This document shows positions 1 through 8,793 of a DNA stretch of 64,000 nucleotides, piece after piece. A program made the translations under genes and the position numbers. Under the pieces are notes generated by a model. That model was not told the origin of the DNA, did not search any database, and was given only the letters and a program-made list of their open reading frames with translations. The DNA is from an uncultured Coriobacteriaceae bacterium. GTDB taxonomy: Bacteria > Actinomycetota > Coriobacteriia > Coriobacteriales > Coriobacteriaceae. Position 1 is the first letter of the stretch, and every line of letters begins with the position of its first letter. The stretch lies in the NCBI GenBank assembly GCA_944322305.1, contig CALUOP010000010.1:1-64000 (forward strand), read 5' to 3'.

Positions 1-1415
1 AGCTCGAGGAGCACTACTTCGGCGCCATCCGCCCCACGGTCAACGAGTTCATGAAGGAGCTCGACGACGAGCTGTGGTCCATCGGCGTTGCCGCCAAGAC
101 CAAGCACAACGAGGTCGCCCCGGCGCAGCACGAGCTCGCACCGGTCTTCACCAACGCCAACCGCGCCGTTGACGAGAACCTCCTCATGATGGAGAAGATG
201 CGCCTCGTTGCCAGCCACTACGGCCTGGTGTGCCTGCAGCACGAGAAGCCCTTCGAGGGCATCAACGGCTCCGGCAAGCACAACAACTGGTCCCTTTCCG
301 CCGACGACACCAACCTGCTCGACCCCGGCGACACCCCCGAGGAGAACCTGCAGTTCCTGGCGTTCCTCTCCTGCATCATCGCCGCGGTTGACGAGTATCA
401 GGAGCTCCTGCGCATGAGCGTTGCCACCTGCGGCAACGACCATCGCCTGGGCGCCAACGAGGCGCCGCCGGCCATCATCTCCATCTTCCTGGGCGACCTG
501 CTCACCGAGTGCGTGCAGAAGATCGTTGACGGCAAGGCTTCCGTGCACGCCAAGCACGGCGTGCTCGACCTCGGCGCCGACGTGCTGCCCAAGCTGCAGC
601 AGGACAACTCCGACCGCAACCGCACGAGCCCCTTTGCCTTCACGGGCAACAAGTTCGAGTTCCGCATGCCCGGCTCGGCCGTCAACGCGTCCGACTGCAA
701 CATGGTGCTCGACACCACGGTGGCCGAGGAGCTCAAGCGCTTCGCCGACGCGCTGGAGGGCGTGCCGGCCGAGGAGTTCGGCGAGCGCGCGCTGGAGTAC
801 ATCAAGCAGAGCCTGACCGGCCACCAGCGCATCCTCTTCGGCGGCGACGGCTACTCCGAGGAGTGGCACGAGGAGGCCGAGCGCCGCGGCTTGGCCAACC
901 TGCCCACCACCGCCGACGCGCTGCCCTGCTTTGTTTCCGAGAAGAGCCTTGAGCTCTTTGAGGACATGAACGTCCTCAGCGAGACCGAGGTGCGCAGCCG
1001 TTACGAGTGCAAGCTCGAGAAGTACGTCAAGCGCATGAACATCGAGGTCCGCACGATGCTGCGCATGGCCGAGCGCACCTACCTGCCGCAGGTGAGCGCC
1101 TATGCCACCAAGATCGCAAAAGGCATCGCGACCGTGCGCGCCGTGGCACCGGACGCGCCGATGGAGAGCGAGAGCGCGCTTTTGAACACGCTGCTCGACG
1201 GCGTGGCCGAGATCAACCGCGCGCTGGGCGCGCTCGACGCCGAGCACGAGGAGGCCCAGGCCCTGACCGACCTGCAGCAGCAGGCGTACTGGTACGCGCG
1301 CAAGGTCATCCCGGCTATGGAGGAGCTGCGCGTGGCGGTCGACAACATGGAGCCCGTGGTGGCGCGCGACTACTGGCCCGTCCCGACCTACGACGACATG
1401 CTGTTCTACGTGTAA
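1..1415 (+). CDS. glnN: Glutamine synthetase type III, C-terminal part (5' end outside window)
   Basis: The frame is open from base 3, so the start lies upstream of the window and about 470 C-terminal residues are present. GSIII enzymes are around 700 residues, so about the first third is missing. The enzyme makes glutamine from glutamate, ammonia and ATP in the cytoplasm. Type III is recognised by NEVAPAQHELAPVF, by NGSGKHNNWS in the active-site region, and by FEFRMPGS further on; the long helical C-terminal tail is also typical of type III and absent from type I enzymes. It is followed by a strong hairpin at 1511-1559 and is probably the last gene of its transcript. The family call is secure; regulation cannot be judged without the promoter. 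Confidence 0.95.
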   Translation, partial: LEEHYFGAIRPTVNEFMKELDDELWSIGVAAKTKHNEVAPAQHELAPVFTNANRAVDENLLMMEKMRLVASHYGLVCLQHEKPFEGINGSGKHNNWSLSADDTNLLDPGDTPEENLQFLAFLSCIIAAVDEYQELLRMSVATCGNDHRLGANEAPPAIISIFLGDLLTECVQKIVDGKASVHAKHGVLDLGADVLPKLQQDNSDRNRTSPFAFTGNKFEFRMPGSAVNASDCNMVLDTTVAEELKRFADALEGVPAEEFGERALEYIKQSLTGHQRILFGGDGYSEEWHEEAERRGLANLPTTADALPCFVSEKSLELFEDMNVLSETEVRSRYECKLEKYVKRMNIEVRTMLRMAERTYLPQVSAYATKIAKGIATVRAVAPDAPMESESALLNTLLDGVAEINRALGALDAEHEEAQALTDLQQQAYWYARKVIPAMEELRVAVDNMEPVVARDYWPVPTYDDMLFYV

Positions 1416-1510
1416 GGCGCTTCAGCCTTACAGTTTTGGTTTCGCCGGCGGCTGACGAGCTGCGCGCCGTTAGCCGCCGTGCGCCTGCCGAGAAGAACAT
1501 GCCGATAAAA

Positions 1511-1559
1511 CAGGCCGTCTACCTGCAGGGTTATTGCAACGTCGCAGGTAGACGGCCTG
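1511..1559. terminator. 16-bp perfect hairpin after glnN
   Basis: CAGGCCGTCTACCTGC (1511-1526) is exactly complementary to 1544-1559, with a 17-base loop. There is no clear T-run after it, so it may be a weak terminator or a processing hairpin. The stem core GTCTACCTGC recurs in the hairpin after argD (14914-14962), so both may come from one repeat family. Confidence 0.55.
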
Positions 1560-1712
1560 CGTGTGTTCTCTTGGCGTCTTCCGTCCGCATTTCTCTCCCC
1601 GTGGCAGGTTCTTGGCGCGGGGCCTGCGGCCGGGCGTGCGGCCTTCCGGCTGAGGCGGCAACGTGTGCGGGCGGCTTGCGGCGCCGTTTGCCGTGCACCT
1701 ATCCCGGAGCCC

Positions 1713-1740
1713 CTTAACCGCGTGCGCGCTGGCATACAAT
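1713..1740 (+). promoter_or_regulatory. Possible promoter of the FHA gene
   Basis: TACAAT at 1735-1740 is a good -10 box. CTTAAC at 1713-1718 lies 16 bases upstream and is a weak -35. The start codon at 1788 is about 40 bases downstream of the expected transcript start. Confidence 0.35.
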
Positions 1741-1787
1741 GGGGAATGGGGCCAGCGAGAAGTTGCGGGGGTGGGAAGGGGATTGCC

Positions 1788-2996
1788 ATGGCAGAGGCGT
1801 TTCGGCTCCTGGTCAAGAGGGTGGCGCAGGTGCGCACGGCGCTGACGGAAAGCGACGTCGTGGGGTCGTTCGACGCGTCGGTGGGTACCACGCGCGACGT
1901 CAAGGCAACCACCTCCAAGCGGCTCAAGCTGCCGGCGCCGGAGCTTGCGGCTCGGATGCTGCGGTCCCATTCCGGCCGGCCGTACGCAACGCTGTTCGAC
2001 TTGGTGACCCATCGCCTGCAAGGCGGCTCGGTGCTGGCCGACGCGCTCGATGCCACGCTCGAGCAGGCGGCGCAGGAGTACGTGGACGCGCTGGACGCGG
2101 CGGATGCGTGGGACGTGTCGCAGACAGTCGTCGGCCCCGACCCTGTTGCGCTGCTCAAGCTTGGTTTTCTGCGCGAGGACAGCGCGGGATTTCCCGGAGG
2201 TGCGGATGAGCCGGGTGCGGGACAGAGGGCCAAGGCTGCTTTTCGCCCGGCGCTGAATGCGGCGCTCAGGCGCGACGGTCTCGACGTCAACCTCGCTATG
2301 TTCTGGGCGGGTATAGACCAGATGCTCGCCGAGCTTGAGCGCGTGGAGCTCGACATAGAGCCCGAGCGCGCCAGGGAGCTTCAGCGGGCGCTCATGGCGT
2401 CGTGCGTTATGGCGTGCCTGAGCGAGGCGGTTAACTATGCCGACCGCTTTGGGTTTGCGTTGGAAGCCACGCCGACGCCGCGCCGCGTGCCAGTGTCTTC
2501 GGCTCGTGCGGCCCAGGCGCCCAAGCTGGCTGAGGCCACGGTGCGCTTGCGCGCGGTGGTGCCAACGGGCGAGCGGCCCTTTGAGTACGCGGTGCGGGAC
2601 GGGCTGCACGACAGCTGGCTGCTTACAGCGCGTGACGCGGCGTACCTGGGGCGCGACGCCGACGCGTGGGCGTGCGAGAACGGCGGCGTGGCCGTGCAGA
2701 CGAACAGCGACCGCAGGATATCGCGGCGGCACTGCGAGATCTCGTTCTGCAGCGCCGGATGGCGCCTGCGCGACACCGGCGGCTCGGGTGCCGGGTCCAA
2801 GGCCGGCACGCTGTTGGTGCACGCCGACGGCCGTCCGGCGGAGTTTCTGCGCGGCGGCGACGGCGCCACGCTGAAACCCGGCGACCTTGTGAGCGTGGCG
2901 CCCGAATGGGAGCAGATGGGGCTCGACCGCCGTCAAGCCTACCGTTGGCGCGTGGGCGAGGAGGGGCACACGTTCCTGTTCGAGGTGAGCGCGTAG
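1788..2996 (+). CDS. FHA-domain protein (phosphothreonine-binding)
   Basis: A protein of 402 residues. The ATG at 1788 was chosen because GGAAGGGG lies just upstream and the reading becomes protein-like there. The N-terminal 250 residues are helical and not recognised. Residues about 280-390 form an FHA domain: YLGRD, then RRISRRHCEISF (the conserved S-R-H core), a WRLRDTGGSGAGSKAGT strand-turn matching the family G-S-x-N-G-T region, and LKPGDLVSV. FHA domains bind phosphothreonine peptides made by Ser/Thr kinases. The gene converges on a kinase-containing gene ending at 3065, so it may read that kinase's signal, which is inference. No membrane segment or signal peptide is visible. Confidence 0.8.
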   Translation: MAEAFRLLVKRVAQVRTALTESDVVGSFDASVGTTRDVKATTSKRLKLPAPELAARMLRSHSGRPYATLFDLVTHRLQGGSVLADALDATLEQAAQEYVDALDAADAWDVSQTVVGPDPVALLKLGFLREDSAGFPGGADEPGAGQRAKAAFRPALNAALRRDGLDVNLAMFWAGIDQMLAELERVELDIEPERARELQRALMASCVMACLSEAVNYADRFGFALEATPTPRRVPVSSARAAQAPKLAEATVRLRAVVPTGERPFEYAVRDGLHDSWLLTARDAAYLGRDADAWACENGGVAVQTNSDRRISRRHCEISFCSAGWRLRDTGGSGAGSKAGTLLVHADGRPAEFLRGGDGATLKPGDLVSVAPEWEQMGLDRRQAYRWRVGEEGHTFLFEVSA

Positions 2997-3064
2997 ATTG
3001 CAGGTGGGCGGAGGGCACCGCGCGGGTGCCGTGCGCCCGAGAAGCGCGGAAGCACCCGCCTGCG

Positions 3065-5944
3065 CTATTCCGTGGCAGGTGGCTCAGGCCTGCGGGCGCC
3101 CCCGTTGCTTGTCGCCCCTCCTGCCGCCTCGTACCGTTCGGTACGCTGTTCTTCTCTGCCCGGGTTCTTTTCGGTCGCGCTGGTGCCGGCGTGACCGACG
3201 TCTTGGCTCTCGTCCTCATCTGCCTCCGCGTGCGTAACCTCGTACGCCTGCTCAAGCAGCGCCTCGATTCGCTCGAGGGCCAGGCGGTCATCGGGATTGA
3301 ACGCGGTGCAGCCCTCGATGACGGCACGCAGCTCGTTGTCGCCGGGGTCGGCATATTCCTCGCGGCGGAGCGTAAGGCCGTTTCGCTTGATCTCCACAGC
3401 CGTCCGCGGGTTGGGCGAGGTGGGAGGGTAGGCGTCGGTGCGCACATAGTACAGCACCGCGCCGAGCGACCACACGTCGGCCGAGCCGTCGACGCGCCGC
3501 GCGAAGATCCGCGCGTTCTCCTCGTTCAGCTCAACCATCTCGGGCGCGGCGAAGACGCGGGTGCCCTCGCGCAGGTTGGTGGCGGGGCCAACGCGCTCCT
3601 TGCTTTGGCCGAAGTCAACCAGCGCGGCGCCGGCTACGGTTGAACCGCCGTCGGGGCGCTTCTCCAGGCGCAGCATGATATTGCGCCCCGAAAGATCGGC
3701 ATGCACGATGCCGCACGTGCGCAGCTGGCGCAACGGTTCCATCAGCGCCAGGCCCACGCAGGTGGCGGCGCTCGCACACGGGGCCACGACGCCCTGCTCC
3801 ATAAGCTCCTCGAGCGTGCGGTACCCTTCCAGCTCTTCCATCAAAAACGCCGGGTAGGCGCGCGCTGTGTCACCGAAGTCGACCACCAGCGTCCCGAAGG
3901 CGTAGGGCAGCGCAAACGGACCGGCGCCGCCGAGCTTCTCGTCTATGCGCACGAGCCGGCGGTACTCCTCGCCGTAGGCGTCCCACGCGTGGTTGGCGGC
4001 TGCCAGGTTCACCACGGGGTAGAAGCGATCCAGCTCGTCGCGGGTAAGCTCGACGGGGGAGGCGAAGGCGTACTTGAGGCGGAATGGCTCACTGTCGACC
4101 TCCACGCGCCGGGTGCGGCCGTAGGAGCCTTGCGGCTCGGGACCGGTTGGGTCGAGTTCCGTTGCCGTGTTGGGCTCGAACAGCGGGCTGCACGACTGGC
4201 TGGCGTAGAACCACCAGGTGCCGCGCTCGGTTTCGCGCTCTCCACCGCTCCCGCGCGCGTCAGCGGCTGCCGCGCCGCCGCGCGCCGGGGAGGTAAAGTG
4301 GTTGGCCGCGGCACCGGCGCCGTCTGCGTTTACTCCCATATAGGCATGCCAGCGTTCTATCAGCGGCGCAACAGCGGGCTGTACGCGCCGCTCAAACCAG
4401 GCGAGGGCGTGCGCAGCTGCCGCATCCGCTGCGTCGGCCATGCGGGCGACCCGTTCGCCTGCCGTCGCTACGAAGGCGTTCGCCGCGCTGTCCTCGTCGA
4501 AGAGAGCGCGCAGTGCGGGATGCGGCGGAGCCTCGTAGCTTACCGGCAAAGCATCGCGCTCGTTGCCGTCTGGGCGCGGGGAGCTCCCGGCAACCATGAT
4601 CTCGGTTACGAGCAGACCGCCTAGGGAGAAGGCGATCGCAGTTGGGCTGAAGCTCAGAAACGGCAGCTCGTAGCTGGTGGTGGGGAGGATACCCAGGTAC
4701 GCCAATGCGCCAGCGCCGCCGTAGGCAACGAGCAAGGAGCCCGTGCCCGCGGCAACCGTTGCCGCCGGCCGCGGGACGCTGTGCACGCACCGCGCAAGGC
4801 TTACGGCAAAGGCAAGAAGCGCGGCAGCCGCAAGCGCAGTGCCTGCCAGCCCGAACACCGCTGTGACGGAGGTGAGCGGGAAGATCAGGTCGGATGTGGT
4901 TATGCCGTTTGCGCCGTAGATGCCCTGGGCCTCGAGCAGCTTGGTTGCTGCCTCAAACGTGCCTGCGCCCAGCAGCGGCGCATCCTGCGTTATCAAACGC
5001 GTGAGATACCACGCGTAGCCGCTGCCGTAGCGGTCGTTCCACAGGGAGGAGTAGCGCCACGGAAAGGATCCGCTGAAGTAGACCAGCGCCGCGGCAACGG
5101 CCGCAGCGGTCACAGCGCCCACGCCGATCCATGCGCTTCTCGCCCATCTGCGCGCATGCAGGTACGCCACGCACCCCACCGCGTAGACGCAGGGGACGAG
5201 CTCGAACCCGCCCGTCAAGTCCAGGAGCACCGCGATCCAGGCGATGAGCGCCAACAGGGCAAACGGGCGGTGGCGCACGTTCGCGTGAAGCTCGATGGTG
5301 GCGGCAAGCGAGGCGCTGAGCGGCACGACCGCGAGCAGCCCGGTGTTGAGGTATACGCCGGCGACGGAGAGGAAGCGGTAGTAGGCGTAGATGGGCTCGC
5401 CGATGCTGAGGGGGTTTACGGCGAGCAGCGCCAAGAGGCTTCCCAAGACGCCCATGGCTTTGGCGTAGCCTGCCAAGCCCGCTTGCGGCCAGAGCCGCCG
5501 GGCAAGCAGGTTCAACGCGCAGAGGATGAGCACCACGAACAGCACCAGACAGGGCTCACCGCGCCCGCAGAGCGCGTTGAGGTAGAGAAACATGCCGGCG
5601 GGCACGCAGGCCACAGCGGCGAGCTCGGTGCCGTGCGGCATGTCGCGGTGCCAAGCGCCGGGCACAAGGATATGCCAAGCGATAAGCGCGCCACCGGAGA
5701 CTGCGGCCAGCGCCCAGCAGAACAGGGCGCTGAACGGTGCGTTGACCGCACCTCCCAGCATGCCCAGCGCACCCAGCGTGAGCATAGCGCTCACGAGGCT
5801 TACCTTGCGTTTCGCGCATGCTGCCGCCACGCAGGCGATGAGGCCGCAGGCGAGGTAACCCGCAAGTGGAAGCTGGCAGGCGGCCTCGGGGCTCGCCAAC
5901 CAGTTAAAGAAGTCTGTCAGCCAGGTGGATGCCCCTTCGAGCAT
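3065..5944 (-). CDS. SEDS (FtsW/RodA-like) membrane domain fused to a degenerate Ser/Thr protein kinase
   Basis: A protein of 959 residues; the ATG at 5944 follows a strong GAGAGGAG site. Residues about 1-460 contain roughly ten hydrophobic segments and sequence resembling the SEDS glycosyltransferase family: R-x-x-x-W-D followed by GSGYAWYLTRLI and LLGAGTF, TSDLIFP in place of the family HTDFIF, and LGILPTTSYELPFLSF in place of the GLLPVTGIPLPFISYGG loop. Residues about 620-940 form a protein-kinase domain: HADLSGRN (745) for HRDxKxxN, VDFGQS (about 775) for DFG, AAPEM (about 797) for APE, and DVWSLGAVLYY. The HRD arginine is Ala and the beta3 lysine is not obvious, so activity is uncertain. 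A charged tail follows. SEDS proteins normally polymerise glycan during wall growth. In other actinobacteria rodA and pknA/pknB are separate neighbouring genes. Confidence 0.65.
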   Translation of the reverse strand: MLEGASTWLTDFFNWLASPEAACQLPLAGYLACGLIACVAAACAKRKVSLVSAMLTLGALGMLGGAVNAPFSALFCWALAAVSGGALIAWHILVPGAWHRDMPHGTELAAVACVPAGMFLYLNALCGRGEPCLVLFVVLILCALNLLARRLWPQAGLAGYAKAMGVLGSLLALLAVNPLSIGEPIYAYYRFLSVAGVYLNTGLLAVVPLSASLAATIELHANVRHRPFALLALIAWIAVLLDLTGGFELVPCVYAVGCVAYLHARRWARSAWIGVGAVTAAAVAAALVYFSGSFPWRYSSLWNDRYGSGYAWYLTRLITQDAPLLGAGTFEAATKLLEAQGIYGANGITTSDLIFPLTSVTAVFGLAGTALAAAALLAFAVSLARCVHSVPRPAATVAAGTGSLLVAYGGAGALAYLGILPTTSYELPFLSFSPTAIAFSLGGLLVTEIMVAGSSPRPDGNERDALPVSYEAPPHPALRALFDEDSAANAFVATAGERVARMADAADAAAAHALAWFERRVQPAVAPLIERWHAYMGVNADGAGAAANHFTSPARGGAAAADARGSGGERETERGTWWFYASQSCSPLFEPNTATELDPTGPEPQGSYGRTRRVEVDSEPFRLKYAFASPVELTRDELDRFYPVVNLAAANHAWDAYGEEYRRLVRIDEKLGGAGPFALPYAFGTLVVDFGDTARAYPAFLMEELEGYRTLEELMEQGVVAPCASAATCVGLALMEPLRQLRTCGIVHADLSGRNIMLRLEKRPDGGSTVAGAALVDFGQSKERVGPATNLREGTRVFAAPEMVELNEENARIFARRVDGSADVWSLGAVLYYVRTDAYPPTSPNPRTAVEIKRNGLTLRREEYADPGDNELRAVIEGCTAFNPDDRLALERIEALLEQAYEVTHAEADEDESQDVGHAGTSATEKNPGREEQRTERYEAAGGATSNGGARRPEPPATE

Positions 5945-6063
5945 GCGCTCTCCTCTCTTCACCGTGCCCTGTGCGGCGGCGCCGGCCGCTTGGATGTGTC
6001 TCTCGCCATGATAAATCCTCGTGCGGACACGTCTTGCGCAATGGCGGCCCGCGTGCGTCATAG

Positions 6064-6153
6064 TGCCACGGGGGACGGGTACCTGCCACGGGGGACGGGT
6101 ACCGATGGCAGAGCATGCGGCGTCCGCCGTCTGCACCCGTCCCCCGCGGCAGG
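6064..6153. repeat. REPIN-like repeat cluster (GGGGACGGGTACC family)
   Basis: Two direct copies of TGCCACGGGGGACGGGTACC (6064-6083 and 6084-6103) are followed by an inverted copy (CACCCGTCCCC, about 6134-6144, then GCGGCAGG). The opposed copies could fold into a long hairpin. It lies between the VirD4-like gene and the SEDS-kinase gene. Confidence 0.7.
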
Positions 6154-6156
6154 TCC

Positions 6157-7566
6157 TTAGGCGCCGAGCCCGCGGGCGGCCGCGCATTTCTCCTCGGCGT
6201 GCGCGGCGTCAAGCTTGGGCGGCGGCAACTGCTCAAAGAGGCCGAGCTCGAGGTAGCGCGCGATGGGTGCCAGCTCCGTGCGCACCACCGGATAGCCGGC
6301 GCGCGCCACATACGCCTTGCCGCGCTTGAGCGTGCCCGTCCACGAGGCATCGAGCACTCCGCCTGACCGCTGCTCCAGATCCCTGCCGACGCGGTCGGAC
6401 GTGCACGAGAGGTACACCGCCACCTCGGCCTGCTCCACCAGCACGTCGGCCTCTTCCTTGGAGTAGCGCTCCTCCTCCAAGAACTGCGAGTAGCTTTGCA
6501 TGAACAGGTGCACGTAGAAGCGGCGGCTGCGCCCGGCAGCCATGATGGCGGTGAGCCCGCAGCGCGGCAGGCGCGCCGCTTCGTCGATGAAGCACATAAC
6601 CGGGCGGCTCTTGCGTTCCTCCAGGCCGCGCAGCTCGAACTCGTGCACATAGCGGCGGTAGACGCTGTCGATCAGCAGCGACACGTAGCCGTTGGCGGCA
6701 ACCGAGTCGTCCGGCACGGTTACGTACAGCGCGCAGGGCTCGTCGGCAAGGAGGCTCTCCACCGGGTCAAAGGTGCTGCGTCCGGCCACGGCCAGCCCCA
6801 CGGATCCCAGGTAAAAGGCGCACATGTTGTCCAGCACGTCCAAGATGCAGTTCCAGGTTTTGTTGATGTTGGAGAAGTGCAGGTTGAGTGCCTGCTCGAG
6901 CCGGTTGGCCACCGACTTGCGCGCTCGGTTGATAAACATGTGCTGCGTGTCTGCGCTGCCGAAGGCGATCTCGGCTATGGCGGCGAAGGTGGGCTGGTCG
7001 TCCGAGGTGTCGCAAAGGCCGATGAACAGCGCCTGGAAAAGGCGGCTGGCGGCTTTTTGCCAGTACGCGTTTGACTTGTCGTCAACGGAGCGCTCCAGCA
7101 CGTCGGTGATCTCGGCGATAAGCTCGTCGCAGCGCTTCTTGTCGCCGCGGCGCCAAGCGCGCCACGCCGGGTCGAGCGGGTTGTAGGCGTCGGGCGTGCG
7201 CTCGGAGCGCAGGTCGATGCGCCGCACGCGGTAGCCGCAAGCTGCGGCCCAACCCGCGGTCTGCGCCCACAGCGTTTCCTTCACATCTACGACGAGCAGG
7301 TGCGGGCGCTCGCGCGACGCTATGGTCGCGCACAGGGACGGTACCGCCACCGCGGTGGTTTTGCCTGCGCCGCTGCGTCCGTACGTGATGGAGTGGCATC
7401 CCGGCGGCAAGCTGGCAACGGCGCGGGCCGGATCGCCGCCGACGATGAGGCCTGCGGGCGCGTGGCGCCTGAGCCGGCGCGCCGGGGTGACAACGGCGCC
7501 GATTTCCTGCGGGCCGAGGGCGACGCGTGCGGCTGCCGCACAGGGAAGCGGGGTGTAGCGGGTCAC
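6157..7566 (-). CDS. VirD4/TraG-type P-loop ATPase (type IV coupling protein family), orphan
   Basis: A protein of 469 residues. The GTG at 7566 was chosen because AAAGGAGATG lies 6-8 bases upstream. Walker A is GRSGAGKTTA (about 60) and Walker B is MCFIDEAARLPR (about 322). Between them come VVDVKETL, the YNPLDP motif near 130 that is typical of TraG/VirD4 proteins, and then an all-helical insert; MQSYSQ follows. This family pumps DNA or protein into type IV secretion channels and usually carries N-terminal membrane helices, which are missing here, so this is a soluble form. No relaxase, VirB4 or other conjugation gene is in the window. It is 31 bases downstream of the 222-aa gene and shares its ribosome-site context, so the two are probably one operon. 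The partner channel or substrate is unknown. Confidence 0.75.
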   Translation of the reverse strand: MTRYTPLPCAAAARVALGPQEIGAVVTPARRLRRHAPAGLIVGGDPARAVASLPPGCHSITYGRSGAGKTTAVAVPSLCATIASRERPHLLVVDVKETLWAQTAGWAAACGYRVRRIDLRSERTPDAYNPLDPAWRAWRRGDKKRCDELIAEITDVLERSVDDKSNAYWQKAASRLFQALFIGLCDTSDDQPTFAAIAEIAFGSADTQHMFINRARKSVANRLEQALNLHFSNINKTWNCILDVLDNMCAFYLGSVGLAVAGRSTFDPVESLLADEPCALYVTVPDDSVAANGYVSLLIDSVYRRYVHEFELRGLEERKSRPVMCFIDEAARLPRCGLTAIMAAGRSRRFYVHLFMQSYSQFLEEERYSKEEADVLVEQAEVAVYLSCTSDRVGRDLEQRSGGVLDASWTGTLKRGKAYVARAGYPVVRTELAPIARYLELGLFEQLPPPKLDAAHAEEKCAAARGLGA

Positions 7567-7597
7567 GGGGGCATCTCCTTTCTGGAGCGTTGGTTGG

Positions 7598-8266
7598 CTA
7601 CGGTGCGCTGGGCGCAAAGCCTACGGGTACGGTTGCCGCGCGCCGGGGCGCGGCGAGGGGCTCTGCGCCTGGGGCATTCGGGCTGCGTGCGGCGTGGGTC
7701 TCGGCAAGATGCGCCACGGAGCGCATGCCGTCGGTGAGCGGCGGAGCGCCTGCGATGCCGACATGCGTGATGGGCACGAGGCCGGCAGCGGCGGCCAGGC
7801 GCGCCGTCTCGGCCGCCGTGACGTCGGGCGGGGTGCGCGCGGCAACGAGCACGGGGTACGGAAGATCCGCTGCAACCTGAGCTGCGGCGAGGAGAAAGGC
7901 CGCGAAGGCATCCTCGCCGGCATCGGCCAGATGCGTGAAGACGCCGACCGCCCCGTCGAAGCCGCGGGCGGCGAGTTGCTCCAACTCTTTGCGCAGCTGG
8001 TTTGGCGCTGTTTGGGGCCACAGCCACGGTGCGAGCGTTGCCTCCTCAAAACCCGCGGCTTCGATCAGCAGCTGCAGGTGCTCGAGCGTCTGCGCGGCGC
8101 CGCCCCCGTACAAAAGCGCGTAGCAGACGCCGCGTTCAAACGCCGCACACCGCTGCGGCACACCTGCCAGCGAGACGCTGATGCGCGGCCGGGCGCACGT
8201 GGGCGCAGCGTGCGCGTGCGCCGGTGCTTCCTTCGCGGCACGGACGGATGTTCTTGCGCTGGCCAC
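7598..8266 (-). CDS. Unknown protein, 222 aa, co-transcribed with the VirD4-like ATPase
   Basis: The GTG at 8266 follows AAAGGAGGG. I do not recognise the family. The first 30 and last 45 residues are Ala/Pro-rich and probably disordered. The middle, about residues 30-175, alternates predicted strands and helices (RISVSLAGV, CYALLYGGG, GAVGVFTHL, YPVLVAART, LVPITHVGIAG), which looks like a Rossmann-type alpha/beta fold. No P-loop, signal peptide or membrane segment is seen. Its start context (GAAAGGAG, then a run of C, then GTG) nearly matches that of the ATPase 31 bases downstream, so the two are likely made together. A partner or regulator of the ATPase is a guess. Confidence 0.6.
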   Translation of the reverse strand: MASARTSVRAAKEAPAHAHAAPTCARPRISVSLAGVPQRCAAFERGVCYALLYGGGAAQTLEHLQLLIEAAGFEEATLAPWLWPQTAPNQLRKELEQLAARGFDGAVGVFTHLADAGEDAFAAFLLAAAQVAADLPYPVLVAARTPPDVTAAETARLAAAAGLVPITHVGIAGAPPLTDGMRSVAHLAETHAARSPNAPGAEPLAAPRRAATVPVGFAPSAP

Positions 8267-8370
8267 GGGGGTTCCCTCCTTTCTGCGCTGCGGCGCCGGG
8301 CGAGAGGTGGGCGGTGCCGCGCTTCTCGCCCGGGGCCAGATCTAACGGGGGCAAAGGCCTTGGCGGCTCT

Positions 8371-8793
8371 TTACGCCCAGAGCGCCTTCATGAACTCGGG
8401 GTAGGCCCTGTCCATGATGCTGGCCATGTGCCAGGTCAGCTCGGTGCAGACCTTGGCGCACGATTCCTCGGTGATGACGGCGTCCGCGTCGCAGACCAGG
8501 TCGCCGTCGTTGTCGATGAAGAAGCGGATCCAGCGGAAGCGCTTGTTGCACGCGTTGCAGATGCGCATGACGACGTCGGCGCGCCCTTCGGGGATCTGGA
8601 CGAAGCGCGTCGAGATCAGGTGCACGCCCTCGCCGTCTTCGTCGAAGATCACCAGCACGCGGAGGTGGGGGTAAGAGAAGTCGCCGCCGCCGAAGCACAG
8701 TGACGTTACCTGGTCGTCTTCGTGCTCGAACTTGAGGTCCTCCTCCGTAAGCGCGCGCTCGAACCGCTCCTGCTGCTCAGCTGCCGTTGCCAT
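8371..8793 (-). CDS. YbjN-domain protein
   Basis: A protein of 140 residues; the ATG at 8793 sits after GAGAGGAG. The pattern FGGGDFSYPHLRVLVIFDEDGEGVHLISTRFVQIPEG, followed by a helix with NACNKRFRWIRFFIDNDGDLVC and a final helix pair, matches the YbjN family, whose fold resembles type III secretion chaperones and whose exact role is unsettled. The protein is acidic and soluble. It reads in the same direction as the unknown and ATPase genes, with a 104-base gap, so it may head that operon. YbjN proteins in other bacteria have been linked to motility and stress regulation; nothing here specifies which. Confidence 0.7.
   Translation of the reverse strand: MATAAEQQERFERALTEEDLKFEHEDDQVTSLCFGGGDFSYPHLRVLVIFDEDGEGVHLISTRFVQIPEGRADVVMRICNACNKRFRWIRFFIDNDGDLVCDADAVITEESCAKVCTELTWHMASIMDRAYPEFMKALWA

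Larger units (their letters stand above)
1416..1787. other. Intergenic region between glnN and the FHA gene
   Basis: No credible gene. It holds a small GGCGGCT/AGCCGCC hairpin near 1448-1476, the large hairpin at 1511-1559, and a possible promoter at 1713-1740 for the following gene. Confidence 0.6.

Noticed and set aside
1511-1559. Riboswitch for the FHA gene
   Set aside because: A single perfect stem without further conserved structure; its core recurs after argD, so a terminator or repeat is more likely.
6157-7566. Evidence for a conjugative element
   Set aside because: No relaxase, VirB4, integrase or attachment site is within reach; only the coupling-type ATPase is present.
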